DNA of 64,000 nucleotides from Novosphingobium subterraneum (GCF_000807925.1 NZ_JRVC01000014.1:62001-126000), one strand, 5' to 3'. Numbered from the stretch's first letter, positions 35,399 through 44,529 are shown. Translations and numbers: made by a program. The notes: generated by a model not told the origin, from the letters alone.

Positions 35399-36571
35399 AT
35401 GGGCATGGACAGGTTCCCCCTCACCCGCGCCGCTGCTCTCGAACGACTCGAACGTTTCGTTCCCCGCGCCGGCAGCGCCTATGCGGCGCGGCGCAATCTC
35501 GTCGACCCGCAGGGCAACCACGCCAATGTCTCCCGCCTTTCCGCCGCGCTGCGCCGCCGTCTGATCGGCGAAGACGAAGTTGTGCAAAGCGTTCTGGCGG
35601 CGCATCGGCTGGACAAGTGCGAAAAGTTCCTTGCCGAGGTATTCTGGCGGACCTACTGGAAGGGCTGGCTGGAGCAGCGCCCCGGGGTGTGGAGCGCATA
35701 CCTCGCCGATGTCAGCGCGTTTCATCCCGGCACCATGATTGCCGAGGCGATGGCAGGCCGCACCGGCATCGATGCCTTCGACCATTGGGCACGTGAGCTT
35801 GCGGCGACTGGCTACCTGCACAACTGGGCGCGGATGCAGGTTGCATCGATCTGGATCTTCACGCTCGGCCTGCCCTGGCAACTGGGTGCGCAGTGGTTCT
35901 TAGAGAAGCTGGTCGATGCAGACCCTGCTTCCAATACGCTGAGCTGGCGATGGGTGGCGGGCTTGCACACGCCGGGCAAGACCTATCTTGCCGATGCCGA
36001 CCGGATCGCGGCGATGACCGGGGGCAGGTTCAGGCCCGAAGGCCTTGCCCGAGTGGCGCGCACTCCCGAGGCGGCTTCACCCTTGCCGCGAACGCCGCTC
36101 CGCACGGCAATTGCCCTGGACCCTGCCCTGCCCACGCTGGTCCTGTTGACGCCTGAAGACTGCTCGCTGGAAACTGTCCTGCCAGATCTTGACGTGCGCG
36201 CCGTGGTTGTTGCCGACGATCTTGCGGCCAACGAGTGGGACCGGATGGCACTCGACGACGCAGCCCTTCGTGCTGCTGCTCACTGGCAATGTCCTGTCGG
36301 GGTCGCAAATCCCGTGGCTTTCGCCGCGCTTCACGGCTGCAGGCAGGTGGTTACCGGCTTTGCCCCCGTCGGTCCGGTCGCTGCCGCGCTTGACGCGCTG
36401 CGATCACGACTTGCCGCAAACGGCATGGTCCTTGCCGAACACCAGCGCACGTGGGACCGCCTGTGCTGGCCCCACTGCGGCAAGGGCTTCTTCAACCTCA
36501 AGAGCGAAATTCCGCGCCTGCTGGACCAACTTCGACCAATGCGCTCGCCCCTGTCCGTTTGCTTGCCCTAG
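35399..36571 (+). CDS. photolyase/cryptochrome-like FAD protein with reordered domains
   Basis: A 390-residue protein. Residues ~1-215 form the FAD-binding helical domain of photolyases: KFLAEVFWRTYWKGWLE, GYLHNWARMQVASIWIF and ASNTLSWRWVAGLHTPGKTY. The usual N-terminal alpha/beta antenna domain is absent. Instead residues ~235-385 look alpha/beta-like (LPTLVLLTPEDCSLETV, VRAVVVADDL, VGPVAAALDAL) and end in WPHCGKGFFNLKSEIPRLL. DNA repair or light sensing is possible but the substrate is unknown. The TAG stop lies inside the first unit of a triplicate 17-bp repeat. Confidence 0.83.
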   Translation: MGMDRFPLTRAAALERLERFVPRAGSAYAARRNLVDPQGNHANVSRLSAALRRRLIGEDEVVQSVLAAHRLDKCEKFLAEVFWRTYWKGWLEQRPGVWSAYLADVSAFHPGTMIAEAMAGRTGIDAFDHWARELAATGYLHNWARMQVASIWIFTLGLPWQLGAQWFLEKLVDADPASNTLSWRWVAGLHTPGKTYLADADRIAAMTGGRFRPEGLARVARTPEAASPLPRTPLRTAIALDPALPTLVLLTPEDCSLETVLPDLDVRAVVVADDLAANEWDRMALDDAALRAAAHWQCPVGVANPVAFAALHGCRQVVTGFAPVGPVAAALDALRSRLAANGMVLAEHQRTWDRLCWPHCGKGFFNLKSEIPRLLDQLRPMRSPLSVCLP

Positions 36572-36616
36572 CGTTTTGCTGACCCTAGCGTTTTGCCCAC
36601 CCTAGCGTTTTGCAGA
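36566..36616 (+). repeat. three 17-bp tandem repeats across the photolyase-like stop codon
   Basis: The 14-mer CCCTAGCGTTTTGC occurs at 36566, 36583 and 36600, an exact 17-bp period with only the last three bases of each unit varying (TGA, CCA, AGA). The first copy supplies the TAG stop of the upstream gene. Origin by slippage is likely; a regulatory role is unknown. Confidence 0.9.
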
Positions 36617-36693
36617 GTCGGCAAATGCTGCTTCGACGGGTCTAGTGCAGGAAACCGGAATCAGGCCTCCGGACTTGCACGGACGGGAGTGGA

Positions 36694-37089
36694 ATGCACG
36701 TTATCGCCCAAGGGCTCATTACCGAGGACAACCCGCCGCACCTGATCGGCGGGCGCGAGCGTGATTCGGGCCGCGTGGTGTTTCCCTGTCCCACTGGTGA
36801 CCGGTACGATCGAGTCGTGCTGTCACGCACCGGCACGCTGTGGTCCTACACCATCCAGCGCTATCGCCCGAAATCGCCACCCTACAAGGGCCCCGAGGCC
36901 TTTCGCCCATGGGCCGTCGCCTACGTCGAGCTGCCGGGCGAAGTGATCGTGGAATCGCGCCTGACCGACATCGCCTTCGAAGACATCCGCATCGGCATGC
37001 CGCTGGAACTGACCATGATACCGCTCGATCCGGATGCCGCCGATCCGGTGATGATCCCCGCCTTCCGGCCTGCAGGAGATGCGGCATGA
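36694..37089 (+). CDS. DUF35 / OB-fold protein, thiolase partner
   Basis: A 131-residue OB-fold protein of the DUF35 type (TLWSYTIQRYRPKSPPY, AVAYVELPG, GMPLELTMIPL). The N-terminal zinc ribbon of many DUF35 proteins is degenerate: only one cysteine remains (FPCPTGDR). It overlaps the thiolase gene by ATGA. DUF35 proteins typically form complexes with thiolase-like enzymes, including steroid side-chain retro-aldolases such as Ltp2, and the coupling supports the same here. Confidence 0.88.
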   Translation: MHVIAQGLITEDNPPHLIGGRERDSGRVVFPCPTGDRYDRVVLSRTGTLWSYTIQRYRPKSPPYKGPEAFRPWAVAYVELPGEVIVESRLTDIAFEDIRIGMPLELTMIPLDPDAADPVMIPAFRPAGDAA

Positions 37090-38237
37090 GCGACGATGTC
37101 TGCATTGTTGGCGTCGGCATTCACCCGTTCGGTCGCACCGATGGGCTGTCCGGCCTCGAACAGGGCGTATATGCCGTGCGCGAGGCGCTGGCCGATGCCG
37201 GGATCGAATGGCCGCAGATCCAGTTTGCCTATGGCAGTTCGGACGCGGCTGGCAATCCCGATACGATGGTCGAGCGCCTGGGCCTGACCGGCGTGCAGTT
37301 CATCAACGTGCGCAACGGCTGTGCGGCGGGAGGCTCGGCGCTGTTCTCTGCCCAGATGGCGATCAAGAGCGGCGAGTTCGACATCGGGCTTGCCGTCGGC
37401 TTCGACAAGCACCCGCGCGGCGCGTTCAATGCCCTGCCTTCGGAATACAACCTGCCGGAATGGTATGGCGATGCCGGCTACATGATCACCACGCAGTTCT
37501 TTGCGGCCAAGATCATGCGCTACATGCACGAACACGGCATCAGCCAGACCAGCCTGGCGCGCGTGGCCAACAAGGCCTTCCGCAATGCGGTGCATGCCCC
37601 CCACGCCTGGCGGCGCGAACCGGTGGACATGGAGACCATTCTCGAGGCGCCGCTCGTTTCGGACCCTTATACCAAATACATGTTCTGCTCTCCGGCTGAG
37701 GGCGGCGTCGCGCTGATCCTGGCCAGCGAGAAGAAGGCGCGCGAGCTGGGCAAGCCGCTGGTCCGGCTCAAGGCTGCGACGATGCGCACCCGCCCGCCGA
37801 AGAGCTTCGAGGTTTTTGCGCCGTCGATCGACATCGGCGGTGGCAAGGCCACGGCCACGCAGATCGCCAGCGCCGATGCCTTCCGCATGGCCGGTATCGG
37901 GCCCGAAGACATTGCCCTTGCCCAGCTGCAGGACACCGAATGCGGCGCGGAGATCATGCACATGGCCGAGAACGGCTTCTGCAAGGACGGCGATCAGGAA
38001 GCATGGCTGGCGCAAGGTCGCACCGAGATTGGCGGCAGCCTTCCGGTCAACACCGATGGCGGCTGCCTCGCCTGTGGTGAGCCGATCGGCGCATCGGGCC
38101 TGCGCCAGGTCTACGAGAATGTCGTCCAGCTGCGCGGTGATGGCGGCGGCAGGCAGGTTCCCGGCAATCCCAAGACCGCATACAGTCATGTCTATGGCGC
38201 CCCCGGCGTCTCTGCCGTTACCATTCTCGAGCGTTGA
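37086..38237 (+). CDS. thiolase-family protein (lipid-transfer/aldolase-like)
   Basis: A 383-residue thiolase-fold protein starting at the ATGA overlap with the DUF35 gene. The nucleophile position is Cys79 in VRNGCAAGGSAL; the C-terminal half has NTDGGCLACGEPIGASG and ends in GAPGVSAVTILER. These features suit the non-decarboxylating thiolase/SCP2-thiolase or retro-aldolase group that works with DUF35 partners. It probably cleaves or forms a C-C bond on a CoA thioester. The open frame extends upstream, but that stretch overlaps the DUF35 gene. Confidence 0.9.
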   Translation: MSDDVCIVGVGIHPFGRTDGLSGLEQGVYAVREALADAGIEWPQIQFAYGSSDAAGNPDTMVERLGLTGVQFINVRNGCAAGGSALFSAQMAIKSGEFDIGLAVGFDKHPRGAFNALPSEYNLPEWYGDAGYMITTQFFAAKIMRYMHEHGISQTSLARVANKAFRNAVHAPHAWRREPVDMETILEAPLVSDPYTKYMFCSPAEGGVALILASEKKARELGKPLVRLKAATMRTRPPKSFEVFAPSIDIGGGKATATQIASADAFRMAGIGPEDIALAQLQDTECGAEIMHMAENGFCKDGDQEAWLAQGRTEIGGSLPVNTDGGCLACGEPIGASGLRQVYENVVQLRGDGGGRQVPGNPKTAYSHVYGAPGVSAVTILER

Positions 38238-38242
38238 CAGTT

Positions 38243-39457
38243 ATGGATATCGATCTTTCTCCCGAAGAACTGGCCTTCCGTGACGAAGTGCGCGCCTTTC
38301 TGGCCGAGAAGCTGCCTGAAGAAGTGAAGCATGGCGCCGCGATGTCGCCCACCGTGTTCGTCGAACCGGACATCGGCCAGCGCTGGAACGCGGTGCTGAA
38401 CGAACAGGGCTGGCTTGCCTATCAGTGGCCCAAGGACGTGGGCGGCACGGGCTGGACGCCCACGCAGCGCTACATCTTCGAAAAGGAGTGTGCACTTGCC
38501 GGCGCACCGAACCTGACGGTGCTGGGTCTCAAGCTCGTCGCCCCGGTGATCTATACTTTCGGAACGCCCGAACAGAAAGCGAAGTACCTGCCCAAGATCC
38601 TGTCGGGCGAGGATTACTGGTGCCAGGGCTTTTCCGAACCCGGCTCAGGCTCTGACCTTGCCAGCCTGCAGTGCCGTGCCGTGCTTTCCGAAGATGGCAC
38701 GCATTACAAGCTCAATGGATCGAAGATCTGGACCACGCACGCCCACTGGGCCAACAAGATGTTCGCGCTGGTCCGCACCGATGCCAGCGTGAAGAAGCAG
38801 GCAGGTATCTCGTTCCTGCTCGTCGACATGAACCAGCCCGGCGTCTCGGTCCGGCCGCTGCTGACGCTGGCCGGTGACCATGAGGTCAACCAGGTGTTCC
38901 TCGAAGACGCCATCGTGCCGGTCGAGGACCGCGTCGGCGAGGAAGGTGATGGCTGGAAGCTCGCCAAGTTCCTGCTCGAGAACGAGCGCGGTGGTTCGTG
39001 CCATTCGCCCAAGCTGGAATACGACCTTGCCCAGATCGAACAGGCGGCGCAGGACGAGCCCGATGGGCGTGGCGGCAGGCTGGCTGACGACACTGACTGG
39101 AAGCGCCGCGTGGCCAAGGTGCGACTGGGCATCCAGAGCCTGGAGATGATCGAGCTGAAGATTCTCTCGGAGATCGCCAAGGGTCGCCCGCCCGGACCGC
39201 AAACCTCGCTGTGCAAGCTGCTGGCCTCCAACCTCCGTCAGGACGTCGATCTGCTGGCAGTGGATCTTTATGGCCCGGCCGGCCTCCAGCTCGATCTGGC
39301 GCGGCCGCTTTATGGCGACAATGCCCCGGCACCGATCCACGCAGAGGGCGCGCAGGTCGCGTCTGCGCGCTATCTCAACAGCCGGGCATGGACAATTTTC
39401 GGCGGAACCAACGAAGTGCAGGCAAGCATCATCGCGCGCACTGTGCTCGGACTGTAA
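38243..39457 (+). CDS. acyl-CoA dehydrogenase
   Basis: A 404-residue FAD enzyme with complete acyl-CoA dehydrogenase domains: CQGFSEPGSGSDLASLQ and KIWTTHAHWANKMF in the middle domain, and ARYLNSRAWTIFGGTNEVQ at the C-terminus. It starts 5 bp after the thiolase gene and is followed 12 bp on by the E1-alpha gene. It likely introduces the double bond needed before thiolytic or aldol cleavage. It is larger than, and distinct from, the acyl-CoA dehydrogenase at 29039. Confidence 0.93.
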   Translation: MDIDLSPEELAFRDEVRAFLAEKLPEEVKHGAAMSPTVFVEPDIGQRWNAVLNEQGWLAYQWPKDVGGTGWTPTQRYIFEKECALAGAPNLTVLGLKLVAPVIYTFGTPEQKAKYLPKILSGEDYWCQGFSEPGSGSDLASLQCRAVLSEDGTHYKLNGSKIWTTHAHWANKMFALVRTDASVKKQAGISFLLVDMNQPGVSVRPLLTLAGDHEVNQVFLEDAIVPVEDRVGEEGDGWKLAKFLLENERGGSCHSPKLEYDLAQIEQAAQDEPDGRGGRLADDTDWKRRVAKVRLGIQSLEMIELKILSEIAKGRPPGPQTSLCKLLASNLRQDVDLLAVDLYGPAGLQLDLARPLYGDNAPAPIHAEGAQVASARYLNSRAWTIFGGTNEVQASIIARTVLGL

Positions 39458-39469
39458 AGGAAGAAGAGG

Positions 39470-40444
39470 ATGCAACTGAGCCGTGAGGCGCTATTGCGCG
39501 CCTATCGCCAGATGAAGGTGATCCGCGAATTCGAGGAACGCCTGCACGTCGATATCCAGACCGGCGAAATTGCCGGGTTCACTCATCTCTATTGCGGGCA
39601 GGAAGCCGTCGCGGTCGGCGTGTGCGAGCATCTCGACAATGACGACAAGATCGTCTCGACCCATCGCGGCCACGGCCACTGCCTTGCCAAGGGCTGTGAC
39701 GTGAACGGAATGATGAAGGAAATCTGGGGCAGCCGCGAAGGCCTGTGCAAGGGCAAGGGCGGCTCGATGCATATTGCCGACGTCGACAAGGGCATGCTCG
39801 GCGCCAACGGCATCGTCGGCGCGGGCGCTCCCATCGCGGTAGGCGCCGGGATCGCCGCCAAGATCGATGGGAAGGGCAAGGTCGCCATCACATTCTCGGG
39901 CGACGGCGCGTGCAACCAGGGAACCACGTTCGAAGCGATGAACATGGCCGTGGTTACCAAGGCCGCGACCATCTTCGTGTTCGAGAACAACCACTATTCC
40001 GAGCACACCGGCTATCAGTATGCGGTCGGCACCAATGGCGACATCGCCAGCCGCGCTGAAGCCTTCGGCATGAAGGTGTGGCGCGGGGACGGGACCGACT
40101 TCTTCTCGGTCTATGAAACCATGCGCGAAGTGCTCGATTACGTGCGCGTTCCCGGCAACGGTCCAGCGGCGGTGGAATTCGATACCGAGCGCTTCTTTGG
40201 CCACTTCGAGGGCGACCCGCAGCGCTACCGCGGCCCGGGCGAACTCGACCGCATCCGCGAGGAGCGCGACTGCCTCAAGAAGTTCCGCGAAAGCGTGACC
40301 CAGGCCAAGCTGCTGGCAGGCGAAGACCTCGACAAGATCGACGCCGAAGTGCTGGAGGCCATCGAGGAATCCGTCCGGCAAGCCAAGGCTGCCGATCGTC
40401 CCACCGCCGAAGACGTCCTGACCGACGTCTACATTTCGTACTGA
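39470..40444 (+). CDS. 2-oxoacid/acetoin dehydrogenase E1, alpha subunit
   Basis: A 324-residue thiamine-diphosphate-dependent subunit with the cofactor motif GDGACNQGTTFEAMNMA ending near VFENN, plus STHRGHGHCLAKG and KGKGGSMHIAD segments. The short length and these motifs resemble AcoA-type and pyruvate-dehydrogenase-type alpha subunits. It works with the beta subunit and the E2 encoded next; no E3 gene is adjacent. The true 2-oxo or alpha-hydroxyketone substrate is unknown. Confidence 0.93.
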   Translation: MQLSREALLRAYRQMKVIREFEERLHVDIQTGEIAGFTHLYCGQEAVAVGVCEHLDNDDKIVSTHRGHGHCLAKGCDVNGMMKEIWGSREGLCKGKGGSMHIADVDKGMLGANGIVGAGAPIAVGAGIAAKIDGKGKVAITFSGDGACNQGTTFEAMNMAVVTKAATIFVFENNHYSEHTGYQYAVGTNGDIASRAEAFGMKVWRGDGTDFFSVYETMREVLDYVRVPGNGPAAVEFDTERFFGHFEGDPQRYRGPGELDRIREERDCLKKFRESVTQAKLLAGEDLDKIDAEVLEAIEESVRQAKAADRPTAEDVLTDVYISY

Positions 40445-40461
40445 GACGAGGGAGCGGACCA

Positions 40462-41475
40462 ATGGCAAAAATGATGTACCGCGACGCTGTCGTCTCGACG
40501 ATCGCAGAGGAAATGGAGCGCGACGAGAACGTCGTGTGCCTGGGCGAAGACATTGTCGGCGGCATGGGCACGCCCGGTGGCCCCGAGGCCATCGGCGGCA
40601 TCTGGTCGACCTCGACCGGATTGTTCGGGAAGTTCGGCGCGGACCGCGTGATCGACACGCCCATTTCGGAAAGCGCAATCATGGGTGCGGCTGCGGGCCT
40701 TGCGCTTTCGGGAAAGCGCCCGATTGCCGAGCTGATGTTTGCCGACTTCATCGGCGTCTCTCTCGACCAGATCTGGAACCAGATCGCCAAGTTCCGCTAC
40801 ATGTTCGGCGGCAAGACCAAGTGCCCGGCGGTGATCCGCATGGCCTATGGCGCGGGCTATAATGCCGCTGCCCAGCACAGCCAGGCAGTGCATCAGATCC
40901 TGACCGGCATGCCCGGCCTCAAGGTGGTGCTGCCGACCACTCCTGCCGACGTGAAGGGTCTGCTGCGCACTGCAATCCGCGACGATGATCCGGTGATCTT
41001 CCTTGAACACAAGGCGCTTTATGGCGTCAGCGGCGAAGTGCCTGACGATCCGGACTTCATGATTCCGTTCGGCCACGCCCGCCTTTCCCGCGCCGGGCAG
41101 GACGTGACGATCGTCTCGACCGGTCTGCTTCTCGGCTTCTGCGAAGCGGTGGCGGACAAGCTGGCCGCCGAGGGCATCGGCTGCGACGTAATCGACCTGC
41201 GCACCACAAGCCCGCTGGACGAGGAAACGATCCTCGACTCCGTCGAAGTGACCGGTCGCCTCGTTGTCGTCGACGAAGCGCCGCCGCGCTGCAGCCTCGG
41301 GGCCGATATCTGCGCGCTGGTAGCTGAAAAGGCCTTCGCCAGCCTCAAGGCGCCCCCGCTGTCGGTCAACCCGCCGCACACCCCCATCCCGTTCGCGCGC
41401 GAGCTGGAATCTGCCTACCTCCCCTCGATCGACAAGATCGAGGCGGCGGTGCGCAAGGTTCTGGGCTACCGCTGA
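40462..41475 (+). CDS. 2-oxoacid/acetoin dehydrogenase E1, beta subunit
   Basis: A 337-residue transketolase-like beta subunit, recognisable from MMYRDAVVSTIAEEMERDE, VIDTPISESAIMGAAAGLAL, and the C-terminal VDEAPPRCSLGADIC segment. It pairs with the alpha subunit 17 bp upstream to decarboxylate or cleave the substrate and acylate the E2 lipoyl group. Continuous gene order and short gaps indicate one operon. Confidence 0.93.
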   Translation: MAKMMYRDAVVSTIAEEMERDENVVCLGEDIVGGMGTPGGPEAIGGIWSTSTGLFGKFGADRVIDTPISESAIMGAAAGLALSGKRPIAELMFADFIGVSLDQIWNQIAKFRYMFGGKTKCPAVIRMAYGAGYNAAAQHSQAVHQILTGMPGLKVVLPTTPADVKGLLRTAIRDDDPVIFLEHKALYGVSGEVPDDPDFMIPFGHARLSRAGQDVTIVSTGLLLGFCEAVADKLAAEGIGCDVIDLRTTSPLDEETILDSVEVTGRLVVVDEAPPRCSLGADICALVAEKAFASLKAPPLSVNPPHTPIPFARELESAYLPSIDKIEAAVRKVLGYR

Positions 41476-41486
41476 GGAGCCGCGAC

Positions 41487-42926
41487 ATGGCCAATATCCG
41501 CCCGTTCTGCATGCCCAAGTGGGGCATCGAGATGACCGAGGGCACGATCGCCGAATGGATGGTCAAGGAAGGCGAGGCCTTTTCCAAAGGCCAAGTCCTG
41601 TGCCTGATCGAAACCGCCAAGATCACCAACGAGGTCGAGGCTGAATACGATGCGGTGCTCAAGCGCCTGCTGACCCCGGCGAGCGACGAAGCGCACCCGG
41701 TGGGGGCGCTGCTGGCGGTGTTCGCCGATGCCGATACCAGCGACGCCGAGGTCGACGAGTTCATCGCCGGCTTCAAGCCCGCCGAAACCTCGGTTGCGGC
41801 CAAGGGCGGTGGTTCTGCACCGGCCCCGGCGGCAGCGACACCTGCTGCACCTGCCCAGGCACCGGCGCGCGAGCCCAAGAAGATCGTCACCAACCGTGCG
41901 ATCAGCCCGGAAGCGCTGAAGCTCGCCGAAGCGGAAGGCGTCGATATCGAGCCGATCGAAGGGTCGGGCCGCAACGGACGCATTACCTACCAGGACGTGG
42001 TGCAGGCTTTGCGCCCCGAACGCGCGGTATCCTACAAGGGCAGCGCGCAACTTGTCGAGGACAGCCCCGAGGCGTTCGCCTCCCCCCTCGCCCGCCGCAT
42101 TGCCGCGCAGCACGGGATCAGCCTATCCTCCATCAGGGGCACCGGCGCGCGCGGCCGCATATCCAAGGCCGACGTGCTAGCGCTGGTCAAGCCGACCACG
42201 GCCGCTGCGCCAGTCTTCGGTGCGCCGTTCGAACTCGTTGTCAACCAGCCGAGCGTCCAGCCCTTCGACAAGGTGCGCAAGGTCGTGGCGAAGCGCCTCA
42301 CCGAGGCCAAGCAGACCATCCCGCATTTCTACCTGCGCGTCTCGGCCTCGGTCGATGCGCTGATGGACTTGCGCAAGACGGCGAACCTCGTTCTCGGTAC
42401 CAGGGCGTCGATCAACGATTACATCGTCAAGGCCGTGGCGCTGGCACTGGTGAAGCACCCTGACGTCAACGTACAGGTCCATGGCGACAGCGTGCATTCG
42501 TTCCCGCACGCAGACGTCGCCATTGCCGTGGCCAGCCCCAAGGGCCTCGTGACTCCGATTGTCCGCCAGGCAGACCGCATGCACATCGCCCAGATCGCGG
42601 CGACCACCCGCGCGCTGATCGACAAGGCGCAAGCAGGCAAGCTTGGCTATGAGGACATGGATGGCGGCACATTCTCCGTCTCCAACCTCGGCATGTTCGG
42701 GATCGAACAGTTCGATGCGATCATCAACCCGCCGCAGGGTGCGATACTTGCCGTCGGCGGAGCCAATCGCGTCGCGGTGGAGGCGGACAATGGCGGCATC
42801 GCCTTCGAGACCCGCATACAACTGACCATGTCGGTTGATCATCGTGCCATTGATGGCGCAGCAGGGGCGCAGTTCCTGCAGACGCTCAAGGGCCTGCTCG
42901 AAGCACCGGAGGGCCTTTTCCAATGA
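41487..42926 (+). CDS. dihydrolipoamide acyltransferase E2 with two subunit-binding domains
   Basis: A 479-residue E2. An N-terminal lipoyl domain has its lysine at Lys45 (IETAKITNE rather than the usual ETDKA). A Pro/Ala linker follows, then two peripheral-subunit-binding-like motifs: NRAISPEALKLAEAEGVD with GRNGRITYQDV at ~136-175, and SPLARRIAAQHGIS with GARGRISKADV at ~197-235. The catalytic domain ends with SVDHRAIDG (His452). It transfers the acyl group from E1 to CoA. The last bases overlap the VOC gene start (ATGA). Confidence 0.92.
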   Translation: MANIRPFCMPKWGIEMTEGTIAEWMVKEGEAFSKGQVLCLIETAKITNEVEAEYDAVLKRLLTPASDEAHPVGALLAVFADADTSDAEVDEFIAGFKPAETSVAAKGGGSAPAPAAATPAAPAQAPAREPKKIVTNRAISPEALKLAEAEGVDIEPIEGSGRNGRITYQDVVQALRPERAVSYKGSAQLVEDSPEAFASPLARRIAAQHGISLSSIRGTGARGRISKADVLALVKPTTAAAPVFGAPFELVVNQPSVQPFDKVRKVVAKRLTEAKQTIPHFYLRVSASVDALMDLRKTANLVLGTRASINDYIVKAVALALVKHPDVNVQVHGDSVHSFPHADVAIAVASPKGLVTPIVRQADRMHIAQIAATTRALIDKAQAGKLGYEDMDGGTFSVSNLGMFGIEQFDAIINPPQGAILAVGGANRVAVEADNGGIAFETRIQLTMSVDHRAIDGAAGAQFLQTLKGLLEAPEGLFQ

Positions 42927-43453
42927 CCCGCGCGATCACCAAACTCGGCCCTGTCGGCCAACTCGCCTACCTGCCGCAGGATTTCGACGCGGCGGTGAAA
43001 TACTGGACCGAGACGATGGGCGTCGGCCCGTTCTACCTGATGGAGAACGTCGCGCTCGGGGATGCCAAGTACAAGGGCGTGCCCACGGGCGCGGTGTTCT
43101 CCATCGCCATCGCCTATTGGGGTGATGTGCAGATCGAACTGATCCGTCCGGAAAACGGCGAGCCTTCTATCTACACCGGCGAATACGCGGTGACCGACAG
43201 TCTCCACCACATCTGCATCTTTGTGGATTCTATCGAAGAAGCCCGAGCCGCCTGCGCCGAAGCAGGCGCCGAGATTCTCGTGGAGGGCAAAGTCGGTGCC
43301 GACGGCGAGGTGATCTACGTCGATCCCGGAAAGGGCCCCGGCCACGTGATCGAATTGCTCCAGAACATGACCGGCGCCGATGCCATCTTCCAGATGATCA
43401 AGGACGCCGCGAAAGACTGGGACGGATCTGAACCGCTTCGCAAGCTGGGCTGA
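42923..43453 (+). CDS. VOC/glyoxalase-superfamily protein
   Basis: A 176-residue protein of the vicinal-oxygen-chelate fold. The N-terminal module is QLAYLPQDFDAAVKYWTETMGVGPFYLME, here written across two parts: the QLAYLPQDFDAA start and the VKYWTETMGVGPFY continuation. DSLHHICIFVDSIEEA opens the second half. Possible roles are an isomerase, epimerase or ring-cleavage-type reaction; metal ligands were not assigned. It overlaps the E2 gene by 4 bp and closes the operon. Confidence 0.85.
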   Translation: MTRAITKLGPVGQLAYLPQDFDAAVKYWTETMGVGPFYLMENVALGDAKYKGVPTGAVFSIAIAYWGDVQIELIRPENGEPSIYTGEYAVTDSLHHICIFVDSIEEARAACAEAGAEILVEGKVGADGEVIYVDPGKGPGHVIELLQNMTGADAIFQMIKDAAKDWDGSEPLRKLG

Positions 43454-43492
43454 CAAGCGGACGCTTGGCAGGCGTTGCTATATCCTATAACA

Positions 43493-44458
43493 ATGCTGCC
43501 GGAGAGTCCTGAAACCGGCGGTAAAACCATGCTCGAAGTTCTCAGCACGCGCGAACTTGCTCCGGTTGATCGGCTCGATTACTGGAACGAGCTGATCGCC
43601 TCGACCTACACCGGCATGGTCGTCGACGCCCCGCGCGACCGCTTCGACGCGCGACTGACCGTGTGGCAGATGGGAACGCTGCGCATGGTTCGCCCCTATT
43701 CGCGCGCTGCCGTAATCTCGCGCCATGCCGAAAGGCATACCCGGCCCACCGATCAGACGCTCGTCGCGCACCTACTGACGCGCGGCGTAGCCCGGCTCGA
43801 ACAGCGTGGCCGCACCGTCGATCTGACGGAAGGCGACATGGTACTGTGCGCAGCCGAGGAGTTCTATCGCTTCGACACCAGTACGACGCACGAGATGATG
43901 GTGGTGGAGTTCGATCGCCGCACGCTGGCCGAGCGCATGCCCAATATCGACGATTTCGTCGCAAAGCGCATTTCCGGCCAACTGCCTTCAACCCGGCTTG
44001 CCCATCGCTACATGTCCTCGCTGTGGCAGGAAGCGCCCGAGACTCTGCCCGATGCGCATTGGCAGATGCACGCGGGCATCCTTGGCGACATCATTGCCTC
44101 GTGCATCGAGGGCAGCGGCGAAGTGACGGAAGCGCCCAGTCACTTCCTCCTGACGCGCGCCGAAGCCGTAATCCTTGAACGGATCGGCGATCCAGACCTC
44201 ACCCCGTCGGTTCTGGCGAAGAGCCTTGGCGTTCCCCTGCGCACGCTACAGGCCGCTGCTGCCAGTACCGGAACAACGCCAAGCGCCTTGATCATGCGCC
44301 GCCGCCTGCACCGCGCGGCAAGGAGGCTGGTGAGCGAGCCCGGTGCGGGCGTCACCACCATTGCCATGGAATGCGGCTTTGCCGATCCCGCGCACTTCGC
44401 CCGCCGGTTCCAGCAGCACTTCGGCACAACGCCCAGCCACTATCGCCGCATGAACTGA
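43493..44458 (+). CDS. AraC-family transcriptional regulator
   Basis: About 321 residues. The N-terminal domain is of the AraC-binding-2 type (APVDRLDYWNELIA, TRGVARLEQRGRTVDL). The C-terminal AraC helix-turn-helix pair includes LTPSVLAKSLGVPLRTLQ and MECGFADPAHFARRFQQHFG, ending PSHYRRMN. Candidate starts are ATG 43493 and ATG 43529, the latter 12 residues in. It lies between the thiolase/E1/E2 operon and a TonB-receptor gene and may activate one or both; no operator was identified. Confidence 0.9.
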   Translation: MLPESPETGGKTMLEVLSTRELAPVDRLDYWNELIASTYTGMVVDAPRDRFDARLTVWQMGTLRMVRPYSRAAVISRHAERHTRPTDQTLVAHLLTRGVARLEQRGRTVDLTEGDMVLCAAEEFYRFDTSTTHEMMVVEFDRRTLAERMPNIDDFVAKRISGQLPSTRLAHRYMSSLWQEAPETLPDAHWQMHAGILGDIIASCIEGSGEVTEAPSHFLLTRAEAVILERIGDPDLTPSVLAKSLGVPLRTLQAAAASTGTTPSALIMRRRLHRAARRLVSEPGAGVTTIAMECGFADPAHFARRFQQHFGTTPSHYRRMN

Positions 44459-44529
44459 CAGGTCCTTGCGCATCCGTCCGGTTTCCTGCGCGCTGGGACA
44501 TGCAGCTTTGAAACGGACAGCTAGACCGA

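Noticed and set aside
43454..43467. CAAGCGGACGCTTG hairpin after the VOC gene as a terminator
   Set aside because: The 6-bp stem leaves only a 2-nt loop and there is no T-tract, so support is too weak.
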